64,000 nucleotides of DNA from Selaginella moellendorffii (Eukaryota > Streptophyta > Lycopodiopsida > Selaginellales > Selaginellaceae): assembly GCF_000143415.4 (NCBI RefSeq), contig NW_003314326.1:681141-745140 (forward strand). Direction: 5' to 3'. Every line of letters begins with the position of its first letter. Position 1 is the first letter of the stretch. Shown piece by piece: positions 1-10,960 of the stretch. The position numbers were made by a program, and so were the translations under genes. The notes below the pieces were generated by a model that saw only the letters and a list, made by a program, of their open reading frames with translations, was not told the DNA's origin and did not search any database.

Positions 1-1629
1 CAATACTGCTCGATGGGCTTTAAAGCTTCAGATATATGATTTTGATGTTGTTCATCGCCCAGAGAGCTTTATGGCTGATGCTGATGCCCTTTCTCGAGCT
101 CCTCTTCCTTCTCCACTCACTTTTCATGTTTTTAACGAGCCTATTGTTCCATCATCTGTGGATTTTCTAGACGAGGATTCTATCCCGTCAGCAGATACTG
201 TCCTTGACATTCAGTGTCCACAAGGTGCAAAGCAAGATCTACCTTCTCTTGATGAGGTTCACAAGGCTCAAAAGATTGAGCCGTGGATTCGAAGGTTTTG
301 AGATGGGTTTGAGAATCCTGCATCACTTGTTGATGACTTGCCTTTCTGGCATTTACATTCTCAATATCGCTTTGAAGACGGCCTTCTTTATTTTATGGGG
401 ACGGATCCTAATGATCATTTAGGGCTGGTGGTGCCTTCTGTCTTTATTCCGTGGTTTCTCCATGCCTACCATGATTCTCTTTCTAGGTGGGCATATGAGA
501 CACCGTCGTGTAACTGAGAAGCTGCATAGGTCTTTATATTGGCCAGAGATGCGACGTGATATTATCCGGTATGTGCATAGCTATGTTTGGTGCCAAGTTC
601 ATAATACTCCCCCTCGTGCTGCAGAAGGACGGTTGGAGTCAATTGCGGTTTCCCGTCCATTTGAGTTGGTGGCGTTTGATCTTATGGGACCTTTTCCATG
701 GTCGACTGTTGGCAATGAGTATGTTATTATTGCTTTTGACTACTTGACTCGTCGGGTAGAAGTTTGTGCTCTTGCTAGTGCCTCTGCAACTACTATTGGA
801 TACTTCCTCCTCAATCAAGTGGTGTTCCAGCATTCTTGTATAGAGCAGATTTTCTTTCGAATAATGGTCCCGCATTTATGGTTGAGGCATTTCATGTTTT
901 GACGTCTCGGTTGGAGATATAGCACACTTTCACGAGTGCTTATCATCCACAATCAGACGGTATGGTGGAATGGCTCATTCGGATATTCAAAGGGATGATT
1001 GCAAAGTATGTGAACTTTCAGCATTCGGATTGGATAGTTATTTGCCGTCTCTTCGGTATGCATATATCACAAGGGTGTAGAGTTCTGTTGGTGCTTCACC
1101 ATATAAACTCCTATATGGTCATGATCCAATATTACCAACGGAGCTAGGTTTACCTTCACGATTGCCACGAGTTACCAATGCTAGGTCATGGGATCAGTAT
1201 TTGACGAGCATTCTTCCACTTGTCCGAGTAGAGTCTGCCAAACATTTAGGCCACGTACAAGTGGGACAACAACAGCACTACAACTCCCATCATCGTCCAC
1301 ATGCGGAGTACAAAGTGGATGATTTAGTGTTAGTCCGTTTTCCCCATCTTATGGTACGTGGTTTATCTAAGGGGTTCCTTGCGCAGCGGAAAGGACCATA
1401 TCAGGTGTTATAGCAAGTTGGACCACAAGTTTATGAAGTTCGGCATGACGTTTAGCAGGCCGATCCTCCAGAGATTGTACATGTGCAGTGGCTAAAACGC
1501 TTCGTACAAAGGGATCAAGAGTAGTTTATACCACCTACAGATCCGCTGATGCCTCCTCCTGACGTTCCTCCAGATCCCGGCCCATTTACAAGAGAATCCT
1601 GATGGTCTTCCATTATTTCGAGAGGAGGG
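1..1629 (+). pseudogene. Ty3/gypsy pol relic (RNase H end and integrase), element G
   Basis: Six-frame reading gives a broken gypsy polyprotein. The RNase H C-terminus with the conserved ADALSRAP motif is at about 70-115. The integrase zinc-binding region (GHMRHRRVTEKL, YWPEMRRDI) is at 485-600, the catalytic core (FDLMGPFPW, FDYLTRRVEV) at 660-790, and the third-acid region (SAYHPQSDGMVEWL) at 935-980. The C-terminal domain (KVDDLVLVRFPH, RKGPYQV) is at 1,310-1,410. Several frameshifts and stops separate the pieces, so no integrase can be made. The YHPQSDG motif is uninterrupted, unlike chromoviruses A and B in this window, which have an intron there. The pol is followed by a purine-rich tract and an LTR. 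Only the 3' part of the element lies in the window. Confidence 0.9.
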
Positions 1630-1810
1630 GATGATCTGAGGACCAAGTGTATAGCTACGATGCCGTATACTAATATTAGCATAGTGGGATTTTGGTAGCC
1701 GTCGGATTGGTTTCAATCCGGACCACTCGCTCTTGTATATAAGCTAAGGTTTTTGGGCTAATTGATATGCACATTTTCTATATTCCCTTTCTATATTCCA
1801 AACACTCACA
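1630..1810 (+). repeat. 3' LTR of element G
   Basis: A purine-rich tract (GAGAGGAGGGGA) at 1,619-1,630 precedes the sequence, as expected of a polypurine tract. The same sequence recurs in reverse orientation at 48,572-48,747, with shared blocks such as GCCGTATACTAATATTAGC and GGTTTCAATCC and a TATA-like TTGTATATAAG. This identifies it as an LTR of about 180 bp. The exact right edge is uncertain by a few bases. Confidence 0.75.
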
Positions 1811-2355
1811 TAGCATTATAACAATAAAATTATAAATTTAATATTATTATGTTTGTACACAACTCCATTAAATATTTTATATTGTAAGGTCTGTAAATAT
1901 ATGTATGTAGATATATATAAAATACTATAAAGTAACTATGCTAATCTTGGTAGTGTAGCATATGGACCATCTATTTGGATTAAATTTGGTCCATCCATTC
2001 ATGTATATAAGAAAAGGTCTAATCCCTATTTAATATACTTATTCTTTATATCCCAACCACTCACTAGTGGAGAAATCTCCATCTTCAAAGTTATCAAATT
2101 CCTCATCAATTGAAAGAACCCACTCAAACTTATAAACATCATTTTCCTATAAAGTTAATCCTTGAACATTCTTCAATAAATTAATTGTGTCATCTATAGC
2201 TCTTTGATTGTGTCCACCTCCACCTGTCACCAACCAAGTGTTAGCTTCATGTGGACCACTGCTAAACAACCCTCTAAACCAAAAACCTTTCAAATAATAC
2301 TCATGAACGCTGCAAAGCCCATATCATTTCATACAACCACACATTCACAATACAG
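1811..2355. other. AT-rich intergenic region upstream of the hevein-like gene
   Basis: No coding similarity is seen. The stretch is AT-rich and separates the G LTR from the hevein-like gene, so it probably holds that gene's promoter. Confidence 0.5.
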
Positions 2356-2356
2356 T

Positions 2357-2367
2357 CACTATATATA
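2357..2367 (+). promoter_or_regulatory. TATA-box candidate of the hevein-like gene
   Basis: The sequence ACTATATATAC lies about 55-60 bp upstream of the chosen ATG. This fits a plant TATA box followed by a short 5' untranslated leader. It is inferred from position only. Confidence 0.45.
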
Positions 2368-2419
2368 CCCTGAGCCTCAGACCATTTTGGTGCATTGAGT
2401 GCATTGGTGCATTGGCGTT

Positions 2420-2716
2420 ATGGCTTTCCATTCTTCTTCAGTTCTTGCGGTTCTCTTGGTGCTTCTGGTCTTTACCACCACTACCATGATGGTCGAATCC
2501 CAGCAATGCTCCCAGCCATGCTGCGGCCGGCTCCCGCAGGGTGGCACCGGCGTCTGCAACTCGGGCCAGTGCTGCAGCCGGTTCAATTACTGCGGCAGTG
2601 GAGGAGATTACTGCGGCTCTGGATGCCAGAGAGCCTATGGAAGTTGCTATAGCTCAGCCGCCACGAAAACAGCAAAAGTGGCCCAGAACATGACTTCCAA
2701 CAAAGGTACGAAGTGA
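2420..2716 (+). CDS. Secreted hevein-like chitin-binding peptide, 10-cysteine type
   Basis: The 98-residue product starts at the ATG at 2,420; no upstream ATG is in frame. Residues 1-27 form a signal peptide (a hydrophobic run of V, L and F, likely cleaved at VES|QQC). Residues 28-76 are a hevein-type chitin-binding domain. The core CCSRFNYCGSGGDYC carries the serine and three aromatic positions that bind N-acetylglucosamine in hevein. There are ten cysteines rather than the usual eight, as in the EAFP and WAMP antimicrobial peptides. A tail of about 22 residues with an N-glycosylation motif (NMTS) follows. The likely role is extracellular or vacuolar defence against fungi. A GT at 2,706 and an AG near 2,848 could splice in a short alternative C-terminus ending DFGCL. 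This is the one ordinary host gene in the window that looks intact. Confidence 0.82.
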   Translation: MAFHSSSVLAVLLVLLVFTTTTMMVESQQCSQPCCGRLPQGGTGVCNSGQCCSRFNYCGSGGDYCGSGCQRAYGSCYSSAATKTAKVAQNMTSNKGTK

Positions 2717-4010
2717 TGCCATAAGGAAAACATCTTGTTTACGAATGTCTCAACTATATTGTACCAAATAATGGTGTGTAATATGTTTGTGCTATCTATT
2801 GAAATTCGCCCTTCTATACTATATGAATTTGTTCTTGCGTTACCTTAGGCAATCGGACCGGTGATTTTGGATGCCTATAGATGTGCCGTGGGAAGCCGCT
2901 AGTGGGATAATGGGATTTGGATCTGCCTTGCTTGGTGCCTCGCAGCTGTGTTTGCTGTGCTTGCATAGTAGAAAAGACATGGAGGCAGATGCTGGGGGTG
3001 AAGCCGCAGAGAGCTTGATGTCTCTGGCAAGAAGGTTGCTTCCCGATTGCAGCATCCTGTCAATGCGTGCTTTGCTCAAGATACGAGTCGTTCCTAGAAG
3101 AAGCTAGTTCTAAGGTCAATTTAATATTAAGATGTATTTACAGGAAAAATCATATTTCCTTTCACCAGCCTATCAACATCTTTTCACCAGCCCCACAAGA
3201 CTTGACTAGCTTAGCCTACAGTCGTCTAAAGCCAATCCCAATGAAATAGTAGATACCTGAAATTTATTATATAAGCTTGAAGCTTCGTTTCCTATGAAAG
3301 GACATAACTCATCTACTTTTTCTATGATGGGACAAACACACGTCTGAACATACAACGTGTTCAGATTATGGACATGCAATACGTCCAAGATTTATATGTC
3401 CAAAATGTGAACATCAACAATGACTCGTCTTGGGGACCAGATTTTGAACATATATAATGAATTGTAGTTCTGCTGGATGTGGACACGTATGATGATTTAT
3501 CTTGTGAGTCGGATTGTGGTGAATATATGTATGTCAGGATTATGCTGAGCTGTCTTCTGGTCATTGAATTGGACCCCTGTGAAACTGTGCAGGAAACATC
3601 CGTTGTCAACTTGGTGTGCACCACTTCTGCAAGTTGTATCTTGGCTGCCTGTACATGTTGATAAGCCCTTGAAGTATTTTATGGAGTATATAATGTGATG
3701 TACCTTATGCTCGGGGCAAGCTCTATATAAGAGAGCTAATGGATGGGTTTCTTTGTGGACAATAGGTATTAGAGGGCTTCAAGATTCATGGCCTTCCATC
3801 TATTCCTAATCAGTTGACTCCGCACCTGTCTATGGAGGCTTCTTTAAACCCTAAACCCTAAACCCTAAACTAGGTCAATATTAGTGGCTAACATCATGAA
3901 GCACCACCACTCCCCCGCCGCCGCCACCATCACCACTGGTATGTAACTTAAACTTCCATTTCAAACAGGTCAAAGAACCATGAGATTTCCGAGTTCCATG
4001 GCACATGAAG
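2717..4010. other. Intergenic region, no supported gene
   Basis: Several short open frames occur (for example 2,871-3,107) but none resembles a known protein or has convincing codon structure. The stretch contains the telomere-type repeat annotated separately at 3,847-3,870. Confidence 0.5.
3847..3870 (-). repeat. Interstitial telomeric repeat (CCCTAAA)3
   Basis: Just over three copies of CCCTAAA, the plant telomere unit in C-strand orientation. A matching array in the opposite orientation lies at 7,127-7,152. Confidence 0.85.
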
Positions 4011-4014
4011 ATGT

Positions 4015-4740
4015 GTCCATCAAAGGATCTTAATTGCACAATGGGAGACCTACTTTCAGGTCAATACTTGTGATGAGAATGTTAAGCTTTTGCTTATTAA
4101 GAAAAAGCTTGGTACCTATGCTTACTCTTGGTGGCAGAATCTACAAAAGGCAAGGACCGCACCCATGACTTTGGGCTGTTTTTCTTCCTTATTCTGCTCG
4201 GCTTTTGTGTGTAAACATGAGGCGGTGGACGAGTGGTTCTCTTGCACACAAGGTACTTTATCGGCTCAGCAGTATGCTCAACGTTATCACGATCTTCTAC
4301 TAAACTCGCTGAATCCATCCCTGAGTTCCTGCAAGTCTAACAATTTATTTTCGGTTTGGCGTGATGGAGTGTGAGATGAAGTGAAGCGAAATCCATCAAC
4401 CACACTTGCTGAAGCTGAAGAACTCGCTGTTATTTTTGTTGAGAGTGTTCTCGTATGATCTCTATTCTCAATTAGATCATAAGAAGAGCATTAAGCACTC
4501 ATATGAGCATCGTTTCTCTAGCCGATCTGCTAGAACTCCACACTCAATTAATGGTTTTAATGGTTCTTCTCATGTGGTATAGAAAAATGATGCTAACTAT
4601 GCAAGTAAGCAGTCTAAGTCGAGTTCGAGACTGATCGTGCTTCACTCTGGGCTGATAATCGTGCACTTCATCAATGTTACAGTTGTTATGATCTTGGACA
4701 TCTTTTGAAGGATTGTCCTTTGAAGATACTGTTTTGAGTG
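4015..4740 (+). pseudogene. Ty3/gypsy gag relic
   Basis: The reading YAYSWWQNLQKART at about 4,110-4,160 is the capsid-like core of plant gypsy Gag, and TLSAQQYAQRYHDLL at 4,255-4,300 matches its C-terminal part. At 4,670-4,730 the translation CYSCYDLGHLLKDC is a CCHC zinc knuckle. The frame is broken in several places and no protease or pol follows. It may derive from the same family as element G, but that is not shown. Confidence 0.7.
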
Positions 4741-6656
4741 CAGATGTCAGAGGTCCTCAAATTCCTTCTATCCCTTTTAATTTACTAAGCATTATCTTTT
4801 TTGAAATGGAGATAGAAGATATCGCTTTAGTTTTGTAAATATAAACAAAGAAATGCTTTTCTTTTTCTTTTTTGCTATCTAAGAATTGAACCTTACCTTT
4901 CTCTTTTTAAGAATATAGATCTATATAAGATCACTTTATACTCTACAAAGAGGTTCAAGGTTTTTTATTTTTATATTCTGGAAACCAAACATTAAAACAT
5001 TTGATTTTAGAAAAAAAAAACTAGTTGCTACTTTGAAAAAGAGTACCTACTAGTGCTTGGCAAGAGTGTAGAGAAAACCATGAATGGTCAAGAACTGCTG
5101 GAAATCTGAAAGTGAGTATTGTGTTAAGTAAGCTCTTTCTGTCCACAACAAAACATCAAGGGGAGTATCCAAAGTGACCATTTAAGGTACAGGAAGAGGA
5201 GAGGTCCTAGTTGGGTGAAACCGGACTGTAAACAGTTAGTATTTAGATGGTAAGGCAAGTAAAGTATAAATCTCACTCTTGTGTCACACATTAAGGTCTA
5301 TATATATACATATCATAGCAAAGCTTAAAGATAAGTTTGGTGGAATTCTTACAAAACCACCAGCTTATGAACCAAAATTAACCAATTATAAAATTATGAT
5401 AAATAAATTTCAATTTTGTGTTGTAATGCTCGAATCAACCCCTAAACCTCCATTCATAAACTTATTCTTCTATCCCTTCACACTCATACTAGTAGAGTTG
5501 AGAAGTTAATTATTTTTCTTTGTTAAATTTACATCTGCATTAATTTTGTGTTTAATTTATATTCCAGCCATTGTTGTGTTTCAATTAACTCTTCCTTTGA
5601 TATTTATTGCATTTTTTTATGCCACACCATTGGTCTTGATCAATAAATGTATCATTAAAGGCTGTAGATGTTATTCCATTGTCCTCATCTAGCAATATTA
5701 TTTCTACTACTGTATCATATTTAGTGAGCATTTAGACATGATATAGAGTGTGATCAAGTTTAATGTTGCATCGCTTCTGTAAGATATGATTATAGTGTTA
5801 ATCCTATTTTTGGTATTTTGCTAGTGGAGAGCAATTTTTGAAATTAACTAAAGAGCAATGGATGACATAATTAAATTCTTAGAGAATATTTAAAGATTAA
5901 CTTGTGAGAGTATAATATTTATGAGCTCAAATAAGTATTCAAGTTTTTAAAGATATATTTTAAGATAGAGGTGGAGATTTCATGCGTCAGAAATTAATTT
6001 ATAAATCAGTATACCATGTGATCCATTTTCTTTGCCCATCCTCTCCACCAATATGATTACGTGAGTGCTTGGGATATGAGAATATATATTAAACTCCCTG
6101 AAATGGATGGACTAAAGGTGGATAATACTAAGATTAAAGTAGTTACATCCTAGTATTATATATATGTAATTATAGACCATATATAACTAAGATCTCAAAA
6201 AAAAAATTCAACTCACACCATCATGCCATCTAAATATGCAAATTTAAATATTTGAACCTCACCAGTAGAAATCCAGCCAAAAGAGCGAATTTATTTCTTC
6301 ATGACACCAATTTTCTTCCTTAAATCAAGCTCCCTTACTCCAAGTTTCAAACATCTCTAAGTCATGTTTGGTGAAGTTGCTATTAAAAACGAAGCAAATA
6401 ATTAACTTCAAAGCCAAGCAATAGGTCCCTTTTTAGTCCTTCTAGCAGCTCTTGTAGCCATGGGAAATTCTCAAGTGATTCCTGTTTAAGTGATTTTTGT
6501 CTTCGGATTGTTTGTTTAATTAATTTGTATATATCTAGGATTGCAGTAAGGGTATTTACGGGTAACAGACCAGCAGGAAGCACTGCCAAAATTACACTTG
6601 TCCTCTACAACGACGGAAGCATCGCCCAAAATCTCACTTGAGCCCTCCTGCAAAAA
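4741..6656. other. AT-rich region without recognisable genes
   Basis: Long poly-A/T stretches and only short open frames without recognisable domains. Nothing here could be assigned. Confidence 0.5.
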
Positions 6657-7001
6657 TTGTTGACTCTCCTTTTCTTATTATTTTTCACAATGCATATAAC
6701 AGGTTTTAGGCAATGTGATCTTAGTGGTCCAGAAAGACCTTTCCAAGATGCTTACCAGGAGGATCTTTTCAACAAGAGGGCCGGGTGCATCACAAATGCT
6801 TGTGCCTACAGTTCATTCTTGAAGGACAGCGGGATGTTTTTCACAGCATGGAATGTGAGCAGTGCACAAGTTGGATTTTTGTCAACTGGAAATGGCCTAA
6901 TTATAATTGATGCTCCCAGAATCAACAAACTGTTGGTGGTGCAAGCAAGTGCAACATCTTTGGCGCCGGCAATATCTAAAATATATGGAAGCTGCGCTTG
7001 A
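6657..7001 (+). CDS. Hypothetical open frame, 114 codons
   Basis: The frame has a hydrophobic start (residues 1-16, rich in L and F) and then a mixed composition with runs such as SGPERPFQDAYQEDLF and STGNGLIIIDAPR. I do not recognise the family. It could be an exon or relic of a host gene, because the composition is less biased than chance frames nearby. No start context, splice sites or partner gene support it strongly. Confidence 0.25.
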   Translation: MLTLLFLLFFTMHITGFRQCDLSGPERPFQDAYQEDLFNKRAGCITNACAYSSFLKDSGMFFTAWNVSSAQVGFLSTGNGLIIIDAPRINKLLVVQASATSLAPAISKIYGSCA

Positions 7002-7126
7002 GAAGTCTGCCTGTGAAGATGAAGGAAAATGAAAATGATGGGATGTTAATGTCGTTAAGGACCAGTAAGAAACAACTTCATAAGTTAGTGGTCTCAGTTT
7101 TTACTATATCATACGGAATATTCTGG

Positions 7127-7152
7127 TTTAGGGTTTAGGGTTTAGGGTTTAG
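7127..7152 (+). repeat. Interstitial telomeric repeat (TTTAGGG)3
   Basis: Just over three copies of TTTAGGG, inverted relative to the array at 3,847-3,870. It lies about 40 bp beyond the 3' end of the inverted SMU2 fragment. Confidence 0.85.
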
Positions 7153-7188
7153 TTTTCCCAGAACTTTAGAAAATTAAGAGAGAGTATG

Positions 7189-7698
7189 CTACAAATGTAT
7201 TTTCCAAATAGGCTCATGTCCACTGCTTTCTTCAGCAACAATGTCACCATCCTCATGCAAACCCCCTTTTTCTCTCTTCCATTATCTGAGTTATCTTGTG
7301 TAGCTCGTTGTTGAGCTTTTGATCCTTGTTTTGCTGCCATGTCTTTCTTCCATCTTGCATCTTAACACCAAATTGATAAGCGGCTTTTGGAGTGGCTTCT
7401 TTCTGGTCGTTGTATTTAGACCATTCTTCTTCTGTCTCAAAGTCCCAGCGATGCAATCTTCCTTTAGCCTGGAGAATGAAGAACACAGTTAAAAGTAAAC
7501 AAGATAAAGAAATCCTCCATTGCCACCGACGTCCATTTTCGTGAGATCCACGTCTTCATCACTGTCAACTATCTCTCTGTTGTACTCCTGGTATCCTGGG
7601 TAACACTCCGAGTAGCTCTCTGACACGAAGTTTGGATCTTTCTCGCGAGAATCAAGCTCCCTTCGCTGACGGAGCCTTTGATCGTCCTTCCAGATGAC
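7189..7698 (-). pseudogene. SMU2: SMU2/RED-like splicing factor, C-terminal fragment (inverted)
   Basis: On the minus strand the translation runs KDDQRLRQRRELDSREKDP, SYSECYPGYQEYNREI, DSDEDVDLTKMD, then after a short intron (about 62 bp, acceptor CTCCAG at about 7,470) AKGRLHRWDFETEEEW and ATPKAAYQFGVKMQDGRKT. This is the conserved C-terminal RED domain of the spliceosome-associated SMU2/IK protein. After MEERKR the frame shifts in a homopolymer, and a plausible tail (EDGDIVAEESSGHEPIW) ends at 7,189. The N-terminal part of the same gene lies on the opposite strand at 8,059-10,015. The first preserved residues here (IWKDDQR) continue exactly where that part stops (SSVFW). Inversion or misassembly split the gene, so neither half is functional as laid out. 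Confidence 0.9.
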
Positions 7699-7707
7699 AT
7701 TTAATGC

Positions 7708-7800
7708 TGAACCAATAAAAAACTGCCACATGGACATTGTATTGTGAGTGAAATCTGCCACAGTAACACTCACCCTTTTACGAATTGCACGCCATAAAAA
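7708..7800 (+). repeat. Short dispersed repeat, copy 1, at the SMU2 breakpoint
   Basis: About 93 bp (from ACCAATAA through GTGAGTGAAATC to CCCTTTTACGAATTGCACGC) that recurs in the same orientation at 10,868-10,960. The two copies bracket the N-terminal half of the SMU2 gene. It may be an end of a small transposable element. Confidence 0.65.
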
Positions 7801-8058
7801 AATCTTTAAGCTTTTTGAAAGAGTCGCGATGGTTCCAATGCGTGGCAGGATTTCCATAAGATTTTTGAATGAATTTTGTTTGTACACCTTTCCAGAAGTT
7901 ATTTTTTTGCACAAGTGTGCAGCTGGAGATTGGCCTTTATTTCTTTCTGGGTGGCTTTCTCTATTCAGCATGTGGGATTGGCCGGCAAGGACTTCAGCAG
8001 AAGCAATCTCTCGCGCCCAATCTCTCGCTGCCCCCCCCCTCCTCCGCGGCGCAGGAGC

Positions 8059-10015
8059 GATGGCGGATCGTCTGCGCGCCAGGAGAATCTGTCCAATGCG
8101 GACTTCCGACGGATGGTCATGGAGACGCCACGGCGAGCTCCACCGGATGAGAGCTCTAAGGAGCAGCGCCCTAAAAAGTAAGTGTTAAGCTGCATTCCAC
8201 AGGAGAACAGTCTTAAATGGATTTTCGATCCAGGAAGAATGCCGATGAGAGTGCAAAGCGTCCTCCTCGAAAGTTTCGGGCCGCCCAAGCCCAAAGACAA
8301 TGAGTAAGCATTTTTCTCGCTTTCCGTTTGCTTACGCGACTTCATTGATATAGAGAGGAAAAAAAGCCGACGACGATCGAAGACATTAATTTGCCGAAGT
8401 ATCGTGACCGTGCTAAAGAGCGACGCGAGGATCAAAATCCAGACTACGAACTTATGGCTGCCGCATCAGGAATTAGCAGCTTACACGCCGTAGCTCCTCC
8501 GGGAGCTGTCGATTTACAGTCAAGTAATCTGTTCTTACGTAGAATTTTCTTTTTCATGGTGGTGTGTTGTTATCCCGCAGGGCAGCTGAAAGAAGATATC
8601 CATAGCCAATAGCAAGTATCTTGGAGGTGAGTTTCACAGTTCCTTAAAATACTGCTTTTATGAACTGGTTTTGGTACAGGTGATGTCGAGCACACGCATC
8701 TGGTGAAGGGGCTGGACTACGCTCTCCTAAACAAAGTCCGGAGTGAGATTGATAAGAAACCAGAAGAATTTGAGCAGCAGGCTGAGGAAGAAATAAGGTG
8801 CAAAACTTCAATTTTGGTTTGCGTTTTCTCAGAGTACGTTTTTATTCAGGGTCCCAATAAAGTTCAATTCTCCAGCTGCGAGGGTAAAATCCTAGTTCGC
8901 TGTGAAGTTGTTCTAACCTTGAAAGAGTTCTCGCATTTTCTCAGGTGGTATACAAATGGTTGGTCAAGCCTCCAACTTCGAGCAAAACAAACGACATGTT
9001 TCTTCCGGGTATGGCCTTTGCATTTGACATGGTAAGCCTTAAATTTATTTGGTGGATATCTAAAGTTTTCCGGAAATTCCAGGAAGAAATGACACACCAT
9101 ATTCCTACCATTGTGTACCGAAGCAAGGATGACTGTCCTACACCCGAGGTAAGCAAGAAGATAAGTGAGAGTTGTATTTACAGTGTTTTCCTTTCGATTT
9201 CACGCAGGAATTTGTGACTGTGGGAGTGGACATGGTTGTCTTAGATAGAATATCCAAAATCATGGCTTATTTGAAGCTGGGAGCTTCCAGTAAGGTGAGA
9301 GAGCTCGTTTGTTTTTTGTCTTAGCTAAAATCTCTAAGAGTTTCTTTATTTCCCAGGCCTCAAAGAAAAAGAGAAGAGACAAATCCAACTCGTAAAGTAC
9401 GTTTTTTTTCATTCACTCTAAGAAGTTTCGGCCGACACTTGTTTGGCTTTCTCCAGGCACTGTAAAAGAAGAAGCGGCGGCACCACCGGTTGACGTCAAA
9501 CAACCAGCGATGAGTGATGGTGATGAAGCAAAGGATATCGACACTAGCACCGTCGAAGAGGAAGCACCAAAGGCTCGAGTCGTTGAAGACGACATATTTG
9601 CAGACGCTGGTACAGAGTACGTAGTAACCATGAACGGCAGTCCTTGATCCGAGGATATGGAGGAGTCTCCACGACGGGATGGAAATGGTGGCGATTCACA
9701 CTTTCAGGAGCAAAGATCACATGAAGACTGGGAACAGGCAAGCATTCTAGCTATCAGTTCTGGAAGACACCTGACTGGTTTTTCTTTACCTTCCAGGCTC
9801 CAGCGCAAGGTCCTGCGATGCCTCAGTGCGGTAGTGAGTGGCAATATTATCTTCCTTCTACTCCCGACGATCCTTCCTACGAATACTACGCCAATCAGCT
9901 TAGCGTGGAAGGAAATGCAAGCGTTCCAGCAGCAGCCATTGCTCCTGCTCCTGCAAAGGATCCTCGCTTCATGACGCAGGAAGAGAAGGACAGAGGCATG
10001 AGTTCGGTTTTCTGG
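8059..10015 (+). pseudogene. SMU2: SMU2/RED-like splicing factor, N-terminal part with about nine exons
   Basis: Spliced translations match plant SMU2 in order: NADFRRMVMETPRRAPP (exon from 8,059), LPKYRDRAKERREDQNPDYE (8,390), LHAVAPPGAVDLQ (8,480), ISIANSKYLG (8,597), GDVEHTHLVKGLDYALLNKV (8,682), VYKWLVKPPTSSKTNDMFLP (8,945), HHIPTIVYRSKDDCPTPE (9,092), EFVTVGVDMVVLDRISK (9,208), an acidic linker, and MTQEEKDRGMSSVFW ending at 10,015. Introns are about 50-60 bp. SMU2 (animal IK/RED) works with SMU1 in the activated spliceosome. Lesions visible: a TGA inside SPxSEDMEESPR at about 9,645, a one-base loss in the ISIANSKY exon, and a probable frameshift just after the ATG at 8,059. With the detached, inverted C-terminus this is a pseudogene or a misassembled locus. 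Confidence 0.88.
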
Positions 10016-10867
10016 CATCTATGTATAGCCCATTGTTCATATTATAATCGACCCATTGGGCCAGCATCCATGGGGTATCCATGAGGCACATATCGGTTTA
10101 AGAGACGCTTCCTTGCCTTACTGCCCTGCTTTAGTGCTCTGTTGTTCTATGCTCTGTAGAATCTGTTCTTGGCTATGGTGTAAGGGATATTTCGGGTGGT
10201 ATGGAGAGCTGCGGAGCTGCTAGGGATTGATAGCAATGGCCGCAATCACAGCTTCGGATTCCAGTGTTCTGGAGCAATTCCATCACTTGTCATTGCCTTC
10301 TCCCCTGCGTTGCCATCCAGCTCGTCCCCGGCAGCTCCAGCTTGGCGACCTCCATCCTCAAGAATCGCAGTGCAAGATGGAGGAAGCAAGAGGATTCAAC
10401 AATTGCCTAGACGCCGCGGCGGGTAACAATGGGAGCATCGATGGTTGCGAGCAGCACAGCGGCAGTTGGCAATGTGGGGAGGACACGGCGATGGCCGTCG
10501 ATGACAATCAAGGCTGCCACACTCCCAAATTCTAGATGGAGTTAGATGGAGTTCACTTACGCTTGCTATGACACTGAGGTGTGCCAGAAAAGGATAATTC
10601 TTCTTCTTTTGCCATGAGCGCCAAGAGCAAGATGTGAGAACATAGTGCTCTAGATAAAGTAGTATGGTATGCAATTTAGTCGATTGTCCATTTGGTTTGC
10701 AACATTAACAACTGCTGGAATGCATGGGATGAATGGGTCTATGGCCCATGAATGGCTCCATTCCATACATAGCATGGGTCATTGCTATGGGCATGATGCC
10801 CCATCCAGGGCATAAGGATTGGATATTCGTAAAATATTCTATGCTTGTGTTTTTCTCACACTCATAA
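10016..10867. other. Intervening sequence after the SMU2 break, no supported gene
   Basis: Holds GC-richer open frames around 10,196-10,535 (no recognised domain). Several ATGGGTC / GGCCCAT motifs near 10,040 and 10,735 hint at an inserted element, but no clean terminal repeats were found. Confidence 0.35.
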
Positions 10868-10960
10868 TACACGTGGACCAATAACAGGCATACACGTGGT
10901 GTGAGTGAAATCCACCATTGTAAAATCCACCCTTTTACGAATTGCACGCTATATTTTTCC
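10868..10960 (+). repeat. Short dispersed repeat, copy 2
   Basis: Direct-orientation partner of 7,708-7,800, sharing ACCAATAA, GTGAGTGAAATC and CCCTTTTACGAATTGCACGC. Confidence 0.65.

Noticed and set aside
7965-8435. 156-codon minus-strand frame opposite the SMU2 N-terminus
   Set aside because: Antisense shadow of SMU2 exons and introns.
10196-10535. Overlapping GC-rich open frames after the SMU2 break
   Set aside because: Two frames of similar length overlap and neither shows a domain, splice pattern or homology I can name.
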